DNA from: Gammaproteobacteria bacterium UBA4421
Lineage (GTDB): Bacteria; Pseudomonadota; Gammaproteobacteria; Pseudomonadales; Azotimanducaceae
Reading direction: 5' to 3'
DNA: 27,297 bases
Assembly (NCBI GenBank): GCA_002389675.1
Contig: DGQF01000048.1
Location: forward strand, 1-27,297
Position 1 is the first letter of the stretch. The number at the start of each line of letters is the position of its first letter. The notes beneath the pieces were generated by a model. It saw nothing but the letters and a program-made list of their open reading frames with translations. It did no database searches and was not told the DNA's origin. Of the stretch, positions 16,196 through 24,655 are shown one piece after another. The position numbers were made by a program, and so were the translations under genes.

Positions 16196-17393
16196 CGACA
16201 ATCTGTTATCGCCGGCAGCGATTGCCGATCCGCAGAGTTTTTTTAGACGGCTCAGGGAACACGACCCGGTATTGTGGAGTGAGCGACACAAGGTATGGAT
16301 GGTGACGGCTCACGCGGATGTCCAGCGATTATTTCAGGACCAGAATATGTCCTCTGGGCGCATGATCAGCGGTTTTCGCAAACGCATTCAGGCTCAACAC
16401 GGGCCGCTTGTGCAGCATGCCATGGGCTTGCTTGATGGTTGGATGTTGTTGAACGATCCGCCGGCACATGGTCGCTTACGTGATCCGGTGCGCAAGGCCT
16501 TTGCGCCCTCGGTGGTTGCGCAACTGGCACCACGAATCAGTCAGCATTGCCAAGCCTTGCTCGATCAACTGGACCCCAGCTGTGATCTGGTGGCGGATTT
16601 CTGCCGGCCACTGACGTCGTTGGTGATCTGTGAATTATTAGGTGTAGACCCTGCGGAAAAAGACTTTCTCAGTGATTGGGCGCGTGCTTTTGGACGGTTG
16701 ATTTACGGAACCTCCAGCCGCGACGGTGACTATATAAAGGCAGCGGCGGTGATGGGAGATCAGTTTTATGAGCGTTTTTCTCGGCATTTAGAACAGCGCT
16801 CAAGTGAGCCCAGAGCAGACCTATTAAGCCATTTATTGAAGGCCGGCAATGATGAGTCTTGGACTCACAACGAATTGATTGGTACGTGCTCGATGTTGCT
16901 ATTTGCTGGACACGATACCACCTCAGCGCTGATTGCCTCGAGTGTGCACGCCTTATTGCAAGCTGGCGAACAGGCTACATTGGCACATGCCGATAGTGCC
17001 AGTGTGGGGATTGCGGTTGAGGAGTTATTGCGCTTTGATGGCCCCTCTAAAACCAACATTAGAGTGGCACAAGGCGCCCTAGAATTGGGTGGACACGACA
17101 TTCTTCCCGGTCAGCACCTGTGGTTAGGTGTTATGGCAGCAAATCATGACCCGTCCGTGTTTGCAGCTCCCCAGTCGCTTGATTTAAACCGTCGGCCCAA
17201 TCCTCATCTTGCTTTTGGTGCGGGTATCCATTTTTGTCTGGGACCATCGTTGGCGCGACTTGAGGCTGCGCTTGCGTTGCCCGCTCTGCTGCAGCGATTT
17301 CCTCGTATGCGGTTGGCTAACCCAACTGCACCTGATTACAGCCCAACCATTGTAGATCGGTCACTGCGCACGCTACCGGTGCATCTTTTTTGA
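16182..17393 (+). CDS. Cytochrome P450 (class I bacterial type)
   Basis: A soluble heme-thiolate monooxygenase of about 403 residues. The helix-I oxygen-binding motif LFAGHDTTSA, the ExxR motif (EELLRF) and the heme loop FGAGIHFCLG with its cysteine ligand (about residue 352) are all intact, as is the helix-C block DPPAHGRLRDPVRKAF. No membrane anchor is present. The start is uncertain: TTG 16182 has an AAGG site 11 bp upstream, gives normal length and overlaps the previous stop by 14 bp; a TTG at 16119 would add 21 residues. It is the last gene of the ThuA/flavin-monooxygenase operon. The P450 family number cannot be assigned by eye and no ferredoxin partner lies beside it. It is convergent with the acyl-CoA ligase, 15 bp apart. 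Confidence 0.9.
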   Translation: MHPPDDNLLSPAAIADPQSFFRRLREHDPVLWSERHKVWMVTAHADVQRLFQDQNMSSGRMISGFRKRIQAQHGPLVQHAMGLLDGWMLLNDPPAHGRLRDPVRKAFAPSVVAQLAPRISQHCQALLDQLDPSCDLVADFCRPLTSLVICELLGVDPAEKDFLSDWARAFGRLIYGTSSRDGDYIKAAAVMGDQFYERFSRHLEQRSSEPRADLLSHLLKAGNDESWTHNELIGTCSMLLFAGHDTTSALIASSVHALLQAGEQATLAHADSASVGIAVEELLRFDGPSKTNIRVAQGALELGGHDILPGQHLWLGVMAANHDPSVFAAPQSLDLNRRPNPHLAFGAGIHFCLGPSLARLEAALALPALLQRFPRMRLANPTAPDYSPTIVDRSLRTLPVHLF

Positions 17394-17408
17394 GAACCAT
17401 GCGCATGC

Positions 17409-19004
17409 CTATCCACGCAGCTTGATGCCTGCTGCGACTCTGTCCCAAGTATCGGTGCTAATGCCGCTGTCACGAATTTTTGCTTTTTGGATGCGTGCGG
17501 TGGCTTCGGTTTTAGGCAAACTTTCCCAGACCTCGATAAATCTAGGTATGGCAAAACGCGGCATTTTTGAGTCCAGAAAGGTGATTAAATCGGCGGGCTC
17601 AAAGGAGCTTTGTGGCGCCAGTACCACGGCAATTTTCACCTCATCTTCGCCGTGTTCGGCGGGCACCGCCACTGCTCCAGATTCAACAATGCCGGGGTAG
17701 GTATTGACGATCGCTTCGATTTCGAAGCTGGATATATTTTCGCCGCGGCGCCGAATATAGTCCTTGGTGCGGTCGACAAAATAATGATCGCCGTTTGTAT
17801 CATAGGTAAAAGCATCTCCTGTATGAAACCAGCCGTTGCGCCAGGCCTCATTGGTTTTTTCCGGCATGTTCCAGTATCCGGCGTTGAGCTCCCACGGTTC
17901 ACCGCGAACAATCATTTCGCCCGGGACGCCCGGGGCGACGGTTTGATCGTTTTCGTCAACAATCCGCACTTCAACACCGCTGCGGACTTTACCGCAACTG
18001 CGATGATTGCTGCTCGTGCAAGGTTCATCGGAGCGGATAATAGGACAATTGATTTCAGTCATATTGTAGGTGGTGAAGACCTCAACGCCGAAGCGTTCGC
18101 TGAAAAGGTCAACGTCAGCGATGACAGGCGCCATACAAACGGTTTGCATTGGATTGTCATGGTCATCCGCGCGTTGGGGCTGATCGAGCAGCATCTGTGC
18201 CAGCGGTCCTAACAAGACAGTAGCATTGGCACCCATTGTACGGACATCATCCCAGTACTGGTTTGAAGAGAAGGTTTCGCGGATACCGCTGGCTCCGCCA
18301 AATACCGTTGCAAAATAATATCCGCCTTTACCGGTGATGTGAAACACAGGGTAGGGCGCGTAAATGGAAATATTATGTAGCCGCTCGTGTGGTAAGAATC
18401 CGCTTTCCAGCGAAGCCTGAATATGCGCCCAAGGTACCATGACCGCTTTGGATCGACCGGTTGTGCCAGAGGTATAGATCAGTGAAGAGATATCCCATGG
18501 TCGGGGCTCGGCACGCTCTTTGATGGCCACGTTATCGAGAAATTCTGCAGCGCTGACTACGTTGAACGGCAAATCAGGCGGTGCATTTAACGCCTGGCCA
18601 AAGACAACAACGTGCTGAACATGGGGCAATTGAGCGGCAATATCGAAAAGTGGTGCGACAAAACGGGCGTCCGCCATGACGATATGAGCCTGGGTGTTGT
18701 TAATGACGTGTCGTAGCCACTCTCCTTTGTAGGCGGTGTTAATTGGCGCTTCGATTGCACCGAACCATGCACATCCCTGCCAGACACAGTAGGCCTCAAA
18801 GCTGTTTGCAAAGAGGGTGACAACGGGCTGTCCCGTTTTGGCGCCCAAGCGTTCGAGTGCGCTGGCGATGCGTAAAGTGCGTGTATAAGCGCTTTCCCAA
18901 GTTAAGGTTGAGCCATCGTTTTTCTTTAATGCAATCCCCGTTGCTTGGTTTTGCGCTCGATAAGCCAGCATTTGTGGCATAAGACTGGGATGATCAAAAG
19001 CCAA
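17409..19004 (-). CDS. AMP-forming acyl-CoA synthetase / ligase
   Basis: A 531-residue acyl-adenylate-forming enzyme that would activate a carboxylic acid as CoA thioester. The phosphate-binding motif SLIYTSGTTGRSKAV (174-188), the GWFHTGDAF motif, DRTKDYIRRRGENISS and the domain swivel are intact. The C-terminal A10 motif reads LPKTEATARIQKAKIR, so arginine (504) stands where most family members have the catalytic lysine of the GK pair, with a Lys three residues later. The TTG start at 19004 is well supported: AAAGGAG lies 8 bp upstream and the sequence MAFDHPSLMP fits the family. It follows the CYP153 gene on the same strand by 137 bp. Substrate could be a fatty, cyclic or aromatic acid; context favours an aliphatic acid. 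Confidence 0.92.
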   Translation of the reverse strand: MAFDHPSLMPQMLAYRAQNQATGIALKKNDGSTLTWESAYTRTLRIASALERLGAKTGQPVVTLFANSFEAYCVWQGCAWFGAIEAPINTAYKGEWLRHVINNTQAHIVMADARFVAPLFDIAAQLPHVQHVVVFGQALNAPPDLPFNVVSAAEFLDNVAIKERAEPRPWDISSLIYTSGTTGRSKAVMVPWAHIQASLESGFLPHERLHNISIYAPYPVFHITGKGGYYFATVFGGASGIRETFSSNQYWDDVRTMGANATVLLGPLAQMLLDQPQRADDHDNPMQTVCMAPVIADVDLFSERFGVEVFTTYNMTEINCPIIRSDEPCTSSNHRSCGKVRSGVEVRIVDENDQTVAPGVPGEMIVRGEPWELNAGYWNMPEKTNEAWRNGWFHTGDAFTYDTNGDHYFVDRTKDYIRRRGENISSFEIEAIVNTYPGIVESGAVAVPAEHGEDEVKIAVVLAPQSSFEPADLITFLDSKMPRFAIPRFIEVWESLPKTEATARIQKAKIRDSGISTDTWDRVAAGIKLRG

Positions 19005-19141
19005 TTTGAATTCTCCTTTGTACTCGATAACTAAAAAGAGGCGTTTTTCTTGTTTTGCTGTTTGTTAGGCCACCTCCAGTAAGTGTTGCGCTGGCAGTTT
19101 TGGTAAACTCCTCAGGGCAGTGAACATCACCAATGGTAAGC

Positions 19142-20389
19142 TTAGAGCGGTCTCAACCTGACCGGTACATCCTTGATGCCACGTATAAAGTTGTTTGGCA
19201 ATCTCTCGACGTCTCCAATCACCTCTACCTTATGAAACCTCAGCATGATCTCTTCCCACAGCACACGCAATTGCATCTCAGCCAGACGATTTCCCATACA
19301 GCGGTGAACGCCAAACCCAAAGGCGACATGAGCTCTAGCATTAGGTCGATCAATGATGAGCTTGTCTGGGTCCTTAAACACGTGAGTGTCGCGGTTACCC
19401 GATAAATACCACATGATGACTTTGTCCCCTTGTTTGATCTGTTGCCCTCCTAAGACGTAGTCCTGCAGGGCGGTGCGGCGCATGTGAATGACGGGGGTTT
19501 GCCAGCGCACCATTTCCGCCACCATGTTGGGAATCAGCGAGGGGTTGTCGCGTAATTTTTGGTATTGGTCGGGGTATTGATTTAGCGCTAATACACCCCC
19601 GCTGATGCTGTTACGGGTGGTGTCGTTGCCGCCCACAATCAGCAGCAAAAGGTTGCCCAAGAAGAGTTCCGGATCCTCGTTCATACGCGCGGTGTCTGGA
19701 TTGTTTTGCAGCATGGAGATCAGATCAAAAGACGGTGGTTGTCCGACCTTTGCTGTCCACAGTTGATAAAAAGCTGCCGCACACTGCATCAACTCGTCGT
19801 AGCGTGCTTTCATGTCGATGCCGGTTTCGCCGGTGACTTCAGGAACGGCGGTGGTGATGTCCGACCAGTGGACCAGTTTATGCCTATCCTCGTAGGGGAA
19901 ATCCAGCAAAGTGGCCAGCATTCTTGCAGTGAGCTCGATAGAAACGCGCTCTACCCAATTGAAAGGTTGGTCTAGGGGCAGATGGTCGAGGATATCGCGG
20001 ACGTTCTTGCGGATTAGCGGTTCCAATTCGCGCAAATTTTTTGGCGCCACAGAAGGCGCTACTGCTTTGCGCTGTTTTTGGTGGTCAGGTTCATCCATCG
20101 AGATGAAATTCTTACCCTGCATTTGGCCGTCTACCGGGATTAAATCGACAATGGATATGCCGCCTTTTTCTGATGAAAAAACTTTGTGGTTGGTGTCGAC
20201 TTCTTTGATCAATTCATGACTGGTGACTGACCAGAACGGACCGTTTGCACTGTTTTTCAGGTAGTGTACCGGCGCTTCGCTGCGCAGTCGTGCGAACCAG
20301 GGTCGCCATGTGTCTTGGTGAAAGCGCTCTGGCTGGCTGACATCGATTTCCTCCAAAGGAACAGTATTTACGTTTTTAGCGATCGTCAT
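19142..20389 (-). CDS. Cytochrome P450, CYP153-like alkane/alicyclic hydroxylase
   Basis: A 415-residue soluble P450 with strong likeness to CYP153: the N-terminal DTWRPWFARLRSEAPVHY, VDTNHKVFSSEKGG, VAPKNL and WVERVSIELTARMLATLLDFP blocks, the helix-I IVGGNDTTRNSISGG (252-265), ExxR at 292-295 (EMVR), the MWYLSGNRD segment, and the heme loop FGFGVHRCMGNRLAE with Cys364. CYP153 enzymes hydroxylate the terminal carbon of n-alkanes, fatty acids and cyclic or terpenoid chains, with electrons from a [2Fe-2S] ferredoxin and reductase, which are not next to this gene. ATG 20389 has an AAAGGA site. The divergent Rieske gene lies across a 234-bp promoter region with a long palindrome. The ligase gene follows it. 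Confidence 0.92.
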   Translation of the reverse strand: MTIAKNVNTVPLEEIDVSQPERFHQDTWRPWFARLRSEAPVHYLKNSANGPFWSVTSHELIKEVDTNHKVFSSEKGGISIVDLIPVDGQMQGKNFISMDEPDHQKQRKAVAPSVAPKNLRELEPLIRKNVRDILDHLPLDQPFNWVERVSIELTARMLATLLDFPYEDRHKLVHWSDITTAVPEVTGETGIDMKARYDELMQCAAAFYQLWTAKVGQPPSFDLISMLQNNPDTARMNEDPELFLGNLLLLIVGGNDTTRNSISGGVLALNQYPDQYQKLRDNPSLIPNMVAEMVRWQTPVIHMRRTALQDYVLGGQQIKQGDKVIMWYLSGNRDTHVFKDPDKLIIDRPNARAHVAFGFGVHRCMGNRLAEMQLRVLWEEIMLRFHKVEVIGDVERLPNNFIRGIKDVPVRLRPL

Positions 20390-20499
20390 TTTGTCATCCT
20401 TTTCAGGTCGTTAGAGGTAAAGTCCAGCCACCGACGCTTATATTGACCCAGCAACGGCGTTGTCTCAACTCAAGAGTGAACTGCAGTTTTGTACTGTGG

Positions 20500-20516
20500 G
20501 CGACGGTTACCGTCGC
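20500..20516. promoter_or_regulatory. 17-bp palindrome, likely operator between CYP153 and Rieske genes
   Basis: GCGACGGT-T-ACCGTCGC is a perfect 8+8 palindrome around one central base, in the middle of the 234-bp divergent region 20390-20623. A shorter palindrome CAACG-G-CGTTG lies at 20452-20462. Both have the form of dimeric regulator sites, the first the stronger. Promoter hexamers are not clear on either strand; a minus-strand TTGAGA/AATATA pair near the second palindrome is one weak candidate. No regulator gene is encoded nearby. Confidence 0.55.
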
Positions 20517-20623
20517 AGGGCAAGCATCCGGTGGTAAATTTGCTTCAACAAAAGTGCATCATGCGTTTTATTTTTACGCGCGGGGTGCCAGAATAGGCGG
20601 AGAATTTTAACTTAGAGGCAGAC

Positions 20624-21958
20624 ATGGCTGAGCAATCTGTAGTCGATATTCAAGCCTATCCCGAGCAACGTACGCGCGGATCGTTATTGGAAGGCAAACG
20701 TTATACATCCAAAGCATTTCATGACGCGGAATGGGAAGGGATGTGGACCAAGGTCTGGTTGCTTTTGGGGCGCGAATCGGAGCTTCCTGCCCCGGGCGAC
20801 TGGCAAATGGAAGAAGTTGGACCAGAAGAAATTCTCATGGTGCGGCAAAATGACGGGGGTGTTAAAGCGTTTTATAACGTTTGCCAGCATCGAGGTAATC
20901 CCCTGGTTGAAGAGGGCAAAGGCAGCGTTAAGCGGTTTGTTTGCAAGTACCATAGCTGGGCGTTTATGCCCAACGGAGAGCTTAATTTCGCGCCTGATAG
21001 GGATGATTTTCCAGAAGGTAACCCTTGCGGAAAAGTCCGGCTGAGTGAACTTAAGTGTGAGACTTTTGCTGGTTTTGTATGGGTAAACATGGACCCGAAC
21101 AGCGTCTCCTTGAAAGAATACTTAGGGCCAATTTGGGATGAGTGGCATGCGCGTGAAATCCACAAATGGACGCGTACCATGGCGAACAGCACTTGGTTGC
21201 CGTGTAACTGGAAGATTGTGCTGGACAACTTTAATGAGTCTTATCATGTGCCTACGGTGCACATGGGGGCGACTCCGCAAACCGATCGCAAAGAAATTCG
21301 CGGCAACATTAATACCTATGTCAAAGAGACTCGCTTTGATTTGTCTAATGAAGGCCACAACCGAATGGTCATGGAAGGCGGCTATGGCGCTGGATCTATG
21401 GATAAAGAAGGCAATTTCCTCGAACCGCTGGCCAGTCAATTGGCGTACTGGGAAGTTGACGTGGATGATCTGAAAGGCCGCCCGCACGATACTCGGGCGG
21501 CATTGCAGAAAGCCAAGCGTAACCTGGGACCCGGGAAAGGCTTTACTCATTATGACAATGTGCCCGATGCCCAGTTAACCGATGCATTTCACTATACGCT
21601 GTTTCCCAATTTTGCGGTTTCGTTATGGTCTGACGGGTTTCATTTTTTGCGCGCCCGACCTCACCGTAGTGATCCTGAGCAGTGCCTTTTTGATAATTGG
21701 TGGTACTGCAGTCCCGCTGGTTTAGAAGCGGGAGTCGAGCGAGGTATGGGAGCGGGCGAAGAAGTTGAACTGCGTATGGTGGATATCGAAAAAGAATCCA
21801 TAGGGCCTGCAATTGAAGACGACGTGCGGGTATTTTTGACCCAACAGCGAGGGTTTCGCTCACGCGGCTTTAAAGGGGTCTACCTCTCCAAACAGGAAGA
21901 GCGTATTCGTCGATATCACGAGCTGATTGACGATTATATTGAAGGGCGACGCCCCTGA
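20624..21958 (+). CDS. Rieske non-heme iron oxygenase, alpha subunit
   Basis: A 444-residue catalytic subunit of an aromatic-ring-hydroxylating-type oxygenase. The Rieske [2Fe-2S] ligands are Cys87 and His89 (CQHRGNP) and Cys107 and His110 (CKYHSW). The mononuclear iron ligands are His208 and His213 (ESYHVPTVHM) with an Asp at 399 or 400 (EDDVRVFLTQ). Glu205 sits where naphthalene dioxygenase has the bridging Asp205. This resembles the CntA/GbcA type of alpha-only oxygenases more than benzene-type dioxygenases. No beta subunit gene follows; the next gene is a Rieske ferredoxin 3 bp away, so an alpha-only complex is likely. ATG 20624 has an AGAGG ribosome site. Substrate unknown. Confidence 0.93.
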   Translation: MAEQSVVDIQAYPEQRTRGSLLEGKRYTSKAFHDAEWEGMWTKVWLLLGRESELPAPGDWQMEEVGPEEILMVRQNDGGVKAFYNVCQHRGNPLVEEGKGSVKRFVCKYHSWAFMPNGELNFAPDRDDFPEGNPCGKVRLSELKCETFAGFVWVNMDPNSVSLKEYLGPIWDEWHAREIHKWTRTMANSTWLPCNWKIVLDNFNESYHVPTVHMGATPQTDRKEIRGNINTYVKETRFDLSNEGHNRMVMEGGYGAGSMDKEGNFLEPLASQLAYWEVDVDDLKGRPHDTRAALQKAKRNLGPGKGFTHYDNVPDAQLTDAFHYTLFPNFAVSLWSDGFHFLRARPHRSDPEQCLFDNWWYCSPAGLEAGVERGMGAGEEVELRMVDIEKESIGPAIEDDVRVFLTQQRGFRSRGFKGVYLSKQEERIRRYHELIDDYIEGRRP

Positions 21959-21961
21959 CTC

Positions 21962-22276
21962 ATGTCCCAGTTTCAAACATTGATACACGAGTCTGACGTG
22001 CCTGAAAACGGCAGTGTCGCGGTTGAGATGGAAGGCATGGCCCTGCTGGTCTGCAAGTCCGCGGGTGATCTTTGGGTGGTTGAGAATCGCTGCTCTCACC
22101 AAGACCAGCCCTTGGAAGGCGGGCGTATTCGTAATGGGTATATTTTCTGCCCCGTGCACGGTATGCGCTACAAATTGGCCAACGGCGAAGCAGTTGGTCA
22201 GCTGACGAGCGTGCCGATCAAGGCATTTGATATCCGGGTGGAAGACGGTTTTGTGCAGGTTGCGCGCACCGAATGA
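21962..22276 (+). CDS. Rieske-type ferredoxin of the oxygenase
   Basis: A 104-residue Rieske ferredoxin that would pass electrons to the oxygenase alpha subunit. The cluster ligands are Cys44 and His46 (CSHQDQPLEGG) and Cys63 and His66 (CPVHGMRY), with the normal CxH-16-CxxH spacing, and the surrounding family motif DGFVQVA at the C-terminus. ATG 21962 is 3 bp after the alpha subunit stop, so the pair is one transcript. The matching NAD(P)H reductase is not in the window. It could also serve the neighbouring P450s, but Rieske ferredoxins are not usual P450 partners. Confidence 0.93.
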   Translation: MSQFQTLIHESDVPENGSVAVEMEGMALLVCKSAGDLWVVENRCSHQDQPLEGGRIRNGYIFCPVHGMRYKLANGEAVGQLTSVPIKAFDIRVEDGFVQVARTE

Positions 22277-22338
22277 TTTTGTGGTGGCGGGACTATATTG
22301 AGCAGGATCTGATTGTTGGTATAGCGGTTCCGGCAGGC

Positions 22339-23949
22339 TTATGTTTTTGGCTCGAAAGTAAATCCTGAATAACCCGATGCGGCAACGGCCTCCAGCTGTT
22401 TGAAGTATTGCGAACCCCTCAAGTGGGCTAGAAACTGTCGAGGCTTGCCGGGCACGTTAGCGCCCATGTACCAGGAATTTGTCAGAGGGTAGAGGGTCTG
22501 GGCAGCGGCCTCATTGATGCTATTGACCCAGTCTTGAGCAGCTTCGTCGGTGGCCTCAATACTCCCCAGGCCTGCGGCTCGCAAATGCTGGATGGTTTCA
22601 CCAATCCAATTGGCCGTTCGCTCACCCCCTAGCGGCATGGTGTATAGGACCCCCGGCGATCCTGGCCCATGAATCATAAATAGATTGGGGAAGCCTGCGA
22701 TGGTTGCCCCAAGGTAATTTTCGAATTGATCGTCCCATTTCTGCTTAAGACGCAGGCCGTTGCGACCTTTGGGATTTAGATTGAGCATTGATCCGGTCAC
22801 GGCGTCGAAACCGGTTGCCAGGACCAGTATGTCGACTGCGTGCTCATCGTTTTGGGTTTGTATGCTTGATGGGGTAAAAGCCTGAATCGGATCTTCGCGT
22901 AGGTCAACTAAGGTGACGTTATTGCGGTTATAGGTTTCGAAATAGCCATTGTCCAGGATTAGACGTTTGGTGCCAAAATGATATTCGGGCAGCAACTTCT
23001 TGGCAGTTGTGGCATCGTGCACCAAGTTGCGTATTTTTTCGCGGACAAATTCTGAAACTTCGTTGTTGAGGTTCTTGTCGACCAAGACGCCGCTGAAGCT
23101 GTTGATGGACAGATGAATGCCGCCGGTTTCCCACAGTTGCTCATAAATGATTTGTCGCGCTTCGGCAGTATAGTCGGCAGCGTTTCTGCGGATTGTTTTA
23201 TGTGGCCAGCCGCCTCGGTGAAGCATGGATTGGCGCAATTCGTCCCATTGTTCGCGGGCTTGGACAAGATCTGTATCGCTTATTGGGCGGTTGCGCGCGG
23301 GCAGAGAATATTGCGGCGTGCGTTGAAAAACCGTGACATGTTTTGCCTGCTTGGCAATCTCGGGAATAGATTGAATGCCAGAGGAGCCGGTGCCGATGAC
23401 GCCAACGCGTTTGCCCTCAAATGATACTGGCTCATGTGGCCAACGACCGGTGTGATAGCACTCACCGGAAAAACTTTCGATGCCGGGATAATCGGGCATA
23501 TTGGCGACAAATAACGCACCAACGGCGCAGATTAAAAATTGAGCACATGCAGTTTCCCCGCCGTCTGTTTCAATCGTCCATTGTTGTGTGATGCTGTCGT
23601 ATTGCGCATCAGTGACCCATGTTTTGAATTGGATATCCTTTACCAGATCGAACCTTTCGGCAAAGTGTTCTAGGTAGTTCAGCACATCGGCCTGTGAAGT
23701 CTGTGTTTCGTTCCACCGCCACTCATCGACAAGCGCCTGCGAGAAAGTGTAGGCATAAAAGGGGCTGCTGGGTGCATCTACCCGGGCTCCGGGATAGCGG
23801 TTGTACCACCAAGTGCCGCCGACACCACCCGCGCTGTCAAAAGCTCGAACGTTTAGATTTAAGTTGTCGCGCAGGTGATGTAGCGCATACAGCCCGCTAA
23901 AGCCTGATCCGATGATAATGGCGTCGTAATGTTGTATTGGGTCTGTCAT
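22339..23949 (-). CDS. Baeyer-Villiger-type flavin monooxygenase
   Basis: A 536-residue FAD- and NADPH-dependent monooxygenase. The FAD-binding GSGFSGL (14-20), the FAD-associated GGVGGTWWYNRYPGARVD (41-58), the Baeyer-Villiger fingerprint FSGECYHTGRW (160-170) and the NADPH-binding GTGSSG (186-191) are all present. Type I enzymes of this family turn ketones into esters or lactones; some members act on cyclohexanone, phenylacetone or steroids. The ATG at 23949 fits the start MTDPIQHYDAIIIGSG; a TTG at 23967 would add six residues. A YkgJ gene precedes it on the same strand by 77 bp, and the serine hydrolase beyond could hydrolyse its ester product. The ketone substrate is unknown. Confidence 0.92.
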   Translation of the reverse strand: MTDPIQHYDAIIIGSGFSGLYALHHLRDNLNLNVRAFDSAGGVGGTWWYNRYPGARVDAPSSPFYAYTFSQALVDEWRWNETQTSQADVLNYLEHFAERFDLVKDIQFKTWVTDAQYDSITQQWTIETDGGETACAQFLICAVGALFVANMPDYPGIESFSGECYHTGRWPHEPVSFEGKRVGVIGTGSSGIQSIPEIAKQAKHVTVFQRTPQYSLPARNRPISDTDLVQAREQWDELRQSMLHRGGWPHKTIRRNAADYTAEARQIIYEQLWETGGIHLSINSFSGVLVDKNLNNEVSEFVREKIRNLVHDATTAKKLLPEYHFGTKRLILDNGYFETYNRNNVTLVDLREDPIQAFTPSSIQTQNDEHAVDILVLATGFDAVTGSMLNLNPKGRNGLRLKQKWDDQFENYLGATIAGFPNLFMIHGPGSPGVLYTMPLGGERTANWIGETIQHLRAAGLGSIEATDEAAQDWVNSINEAAAQTLYPLTNSWYMGANVPGKPRQFLAHLRGSQYFKQLEAVAASGYSGFTFEPKT

Positions 23950-24026
23950 GGACAAAGCATCGCGCAATCGTGCCCGATTGTCACGTAGCGTTTGATTGGC
24001 CCAACGCAGAGGGCAGGTGATGTAAA

Positions 24027-24407
24027 TTAACCGCGGGGCGGGCGGCTCTCGGTCATCAGGTGGTCGAGTCGTTTTTGCGCTTTGACCTGATCACTTAAAT
24101 CTTTGAGCTCCAGCATTTCGCATTGATCTTTGACCATTTGCGGGATGTCTACTGGGTAGTGGCGACAATCCTCGGGGCGATCATGGTAAATCGAACATCC
24201 CCATTTTTGGGCGGGCAACTCAACTAACCAGGGACAGCGAGTCAATTGCTGTCCGGTGGTGGGATGCATCCAAATTTTATTGCTGGCAACGTATGCGAAG
24301 ATTTCAGGACGGAACGTTTCCCACCAGCTGATCTCGTCAGGCGTGGCGGAAAGTCCTTCGTCGGCGTAGTTGATGCAGCATTTGCCGCATTGGTTACAGG
24401 GTTGCAA
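24027..24407 (-). CDS. YkgJ-family cysteine-cluster protein
   Basis: A 126-residue protein of the YkgJ (CxxCxxCC) family: Cys4, Cys7, Cys10 and Cys11 at the N-terminus, Cys58, and the second block CSIYHDRPEDCRHYP with Cys71 and Cys81. These cysteines are thought to bind zinc or an iron-sulfur cluster. The role is unproven and the family is widespread in proteobacteria. The start is TTG 24407, because the first cysteine motif begins three residues later and no ATG is available before it; the ribosome site is weak. It is divergent from the serine hydrolase across 248 bp in which I see no clear signal, and precedes the Baeyer-Villiger gene on the same strand. Confidence 0.85.
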   Translation of the reverse strand: MQPCNQCGKCCINYADEGLSATPDEISWWETFRPEIFAYVASNKIWMHPTTGQQLTRCPWLVELPAQKWGCSIYHDRPEDCRHYPVDIPQMVKDQCEMLELKDLSDQVKAQKRLDHLMTESRPPRG

Positions 24408-24655
24408 TTTAATTGGGAGTTGATTGAAATTTTAGGGCTGTCATTTTTGATAATCCGGTGGTTTAGCGTGCTCTAGGATGGCCGTATATGCCGCCAAAGT
24501 CATGCTTGGATTGCCTTAGGTGGTCATCAAGCAGCGCCTTGATTGAGCCGCAATGTTATGCAGGGGGTGTCTCACTGAACAGCGCCGCCGCGGCTGGCAT
24601 TATAAAACCACAATGCGTTAGGCTGCGGGTTCTTTAATTGCGTTGGATATTACCT

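Noticed and set aside
17610..18212. Plus-strand frame of 200 codons opposite the acyl-CoA ligase
   Set aside because: Antisense shadow of a well-supported ligase with intact motifs; no domain recognised.
22277..22338. Possible terminator between the Rieske ferredoxin and the Baeyer-Villiger gene
   Set aside because: Only a 5-bp stem with a loop of about 20 nt; no T-tract.
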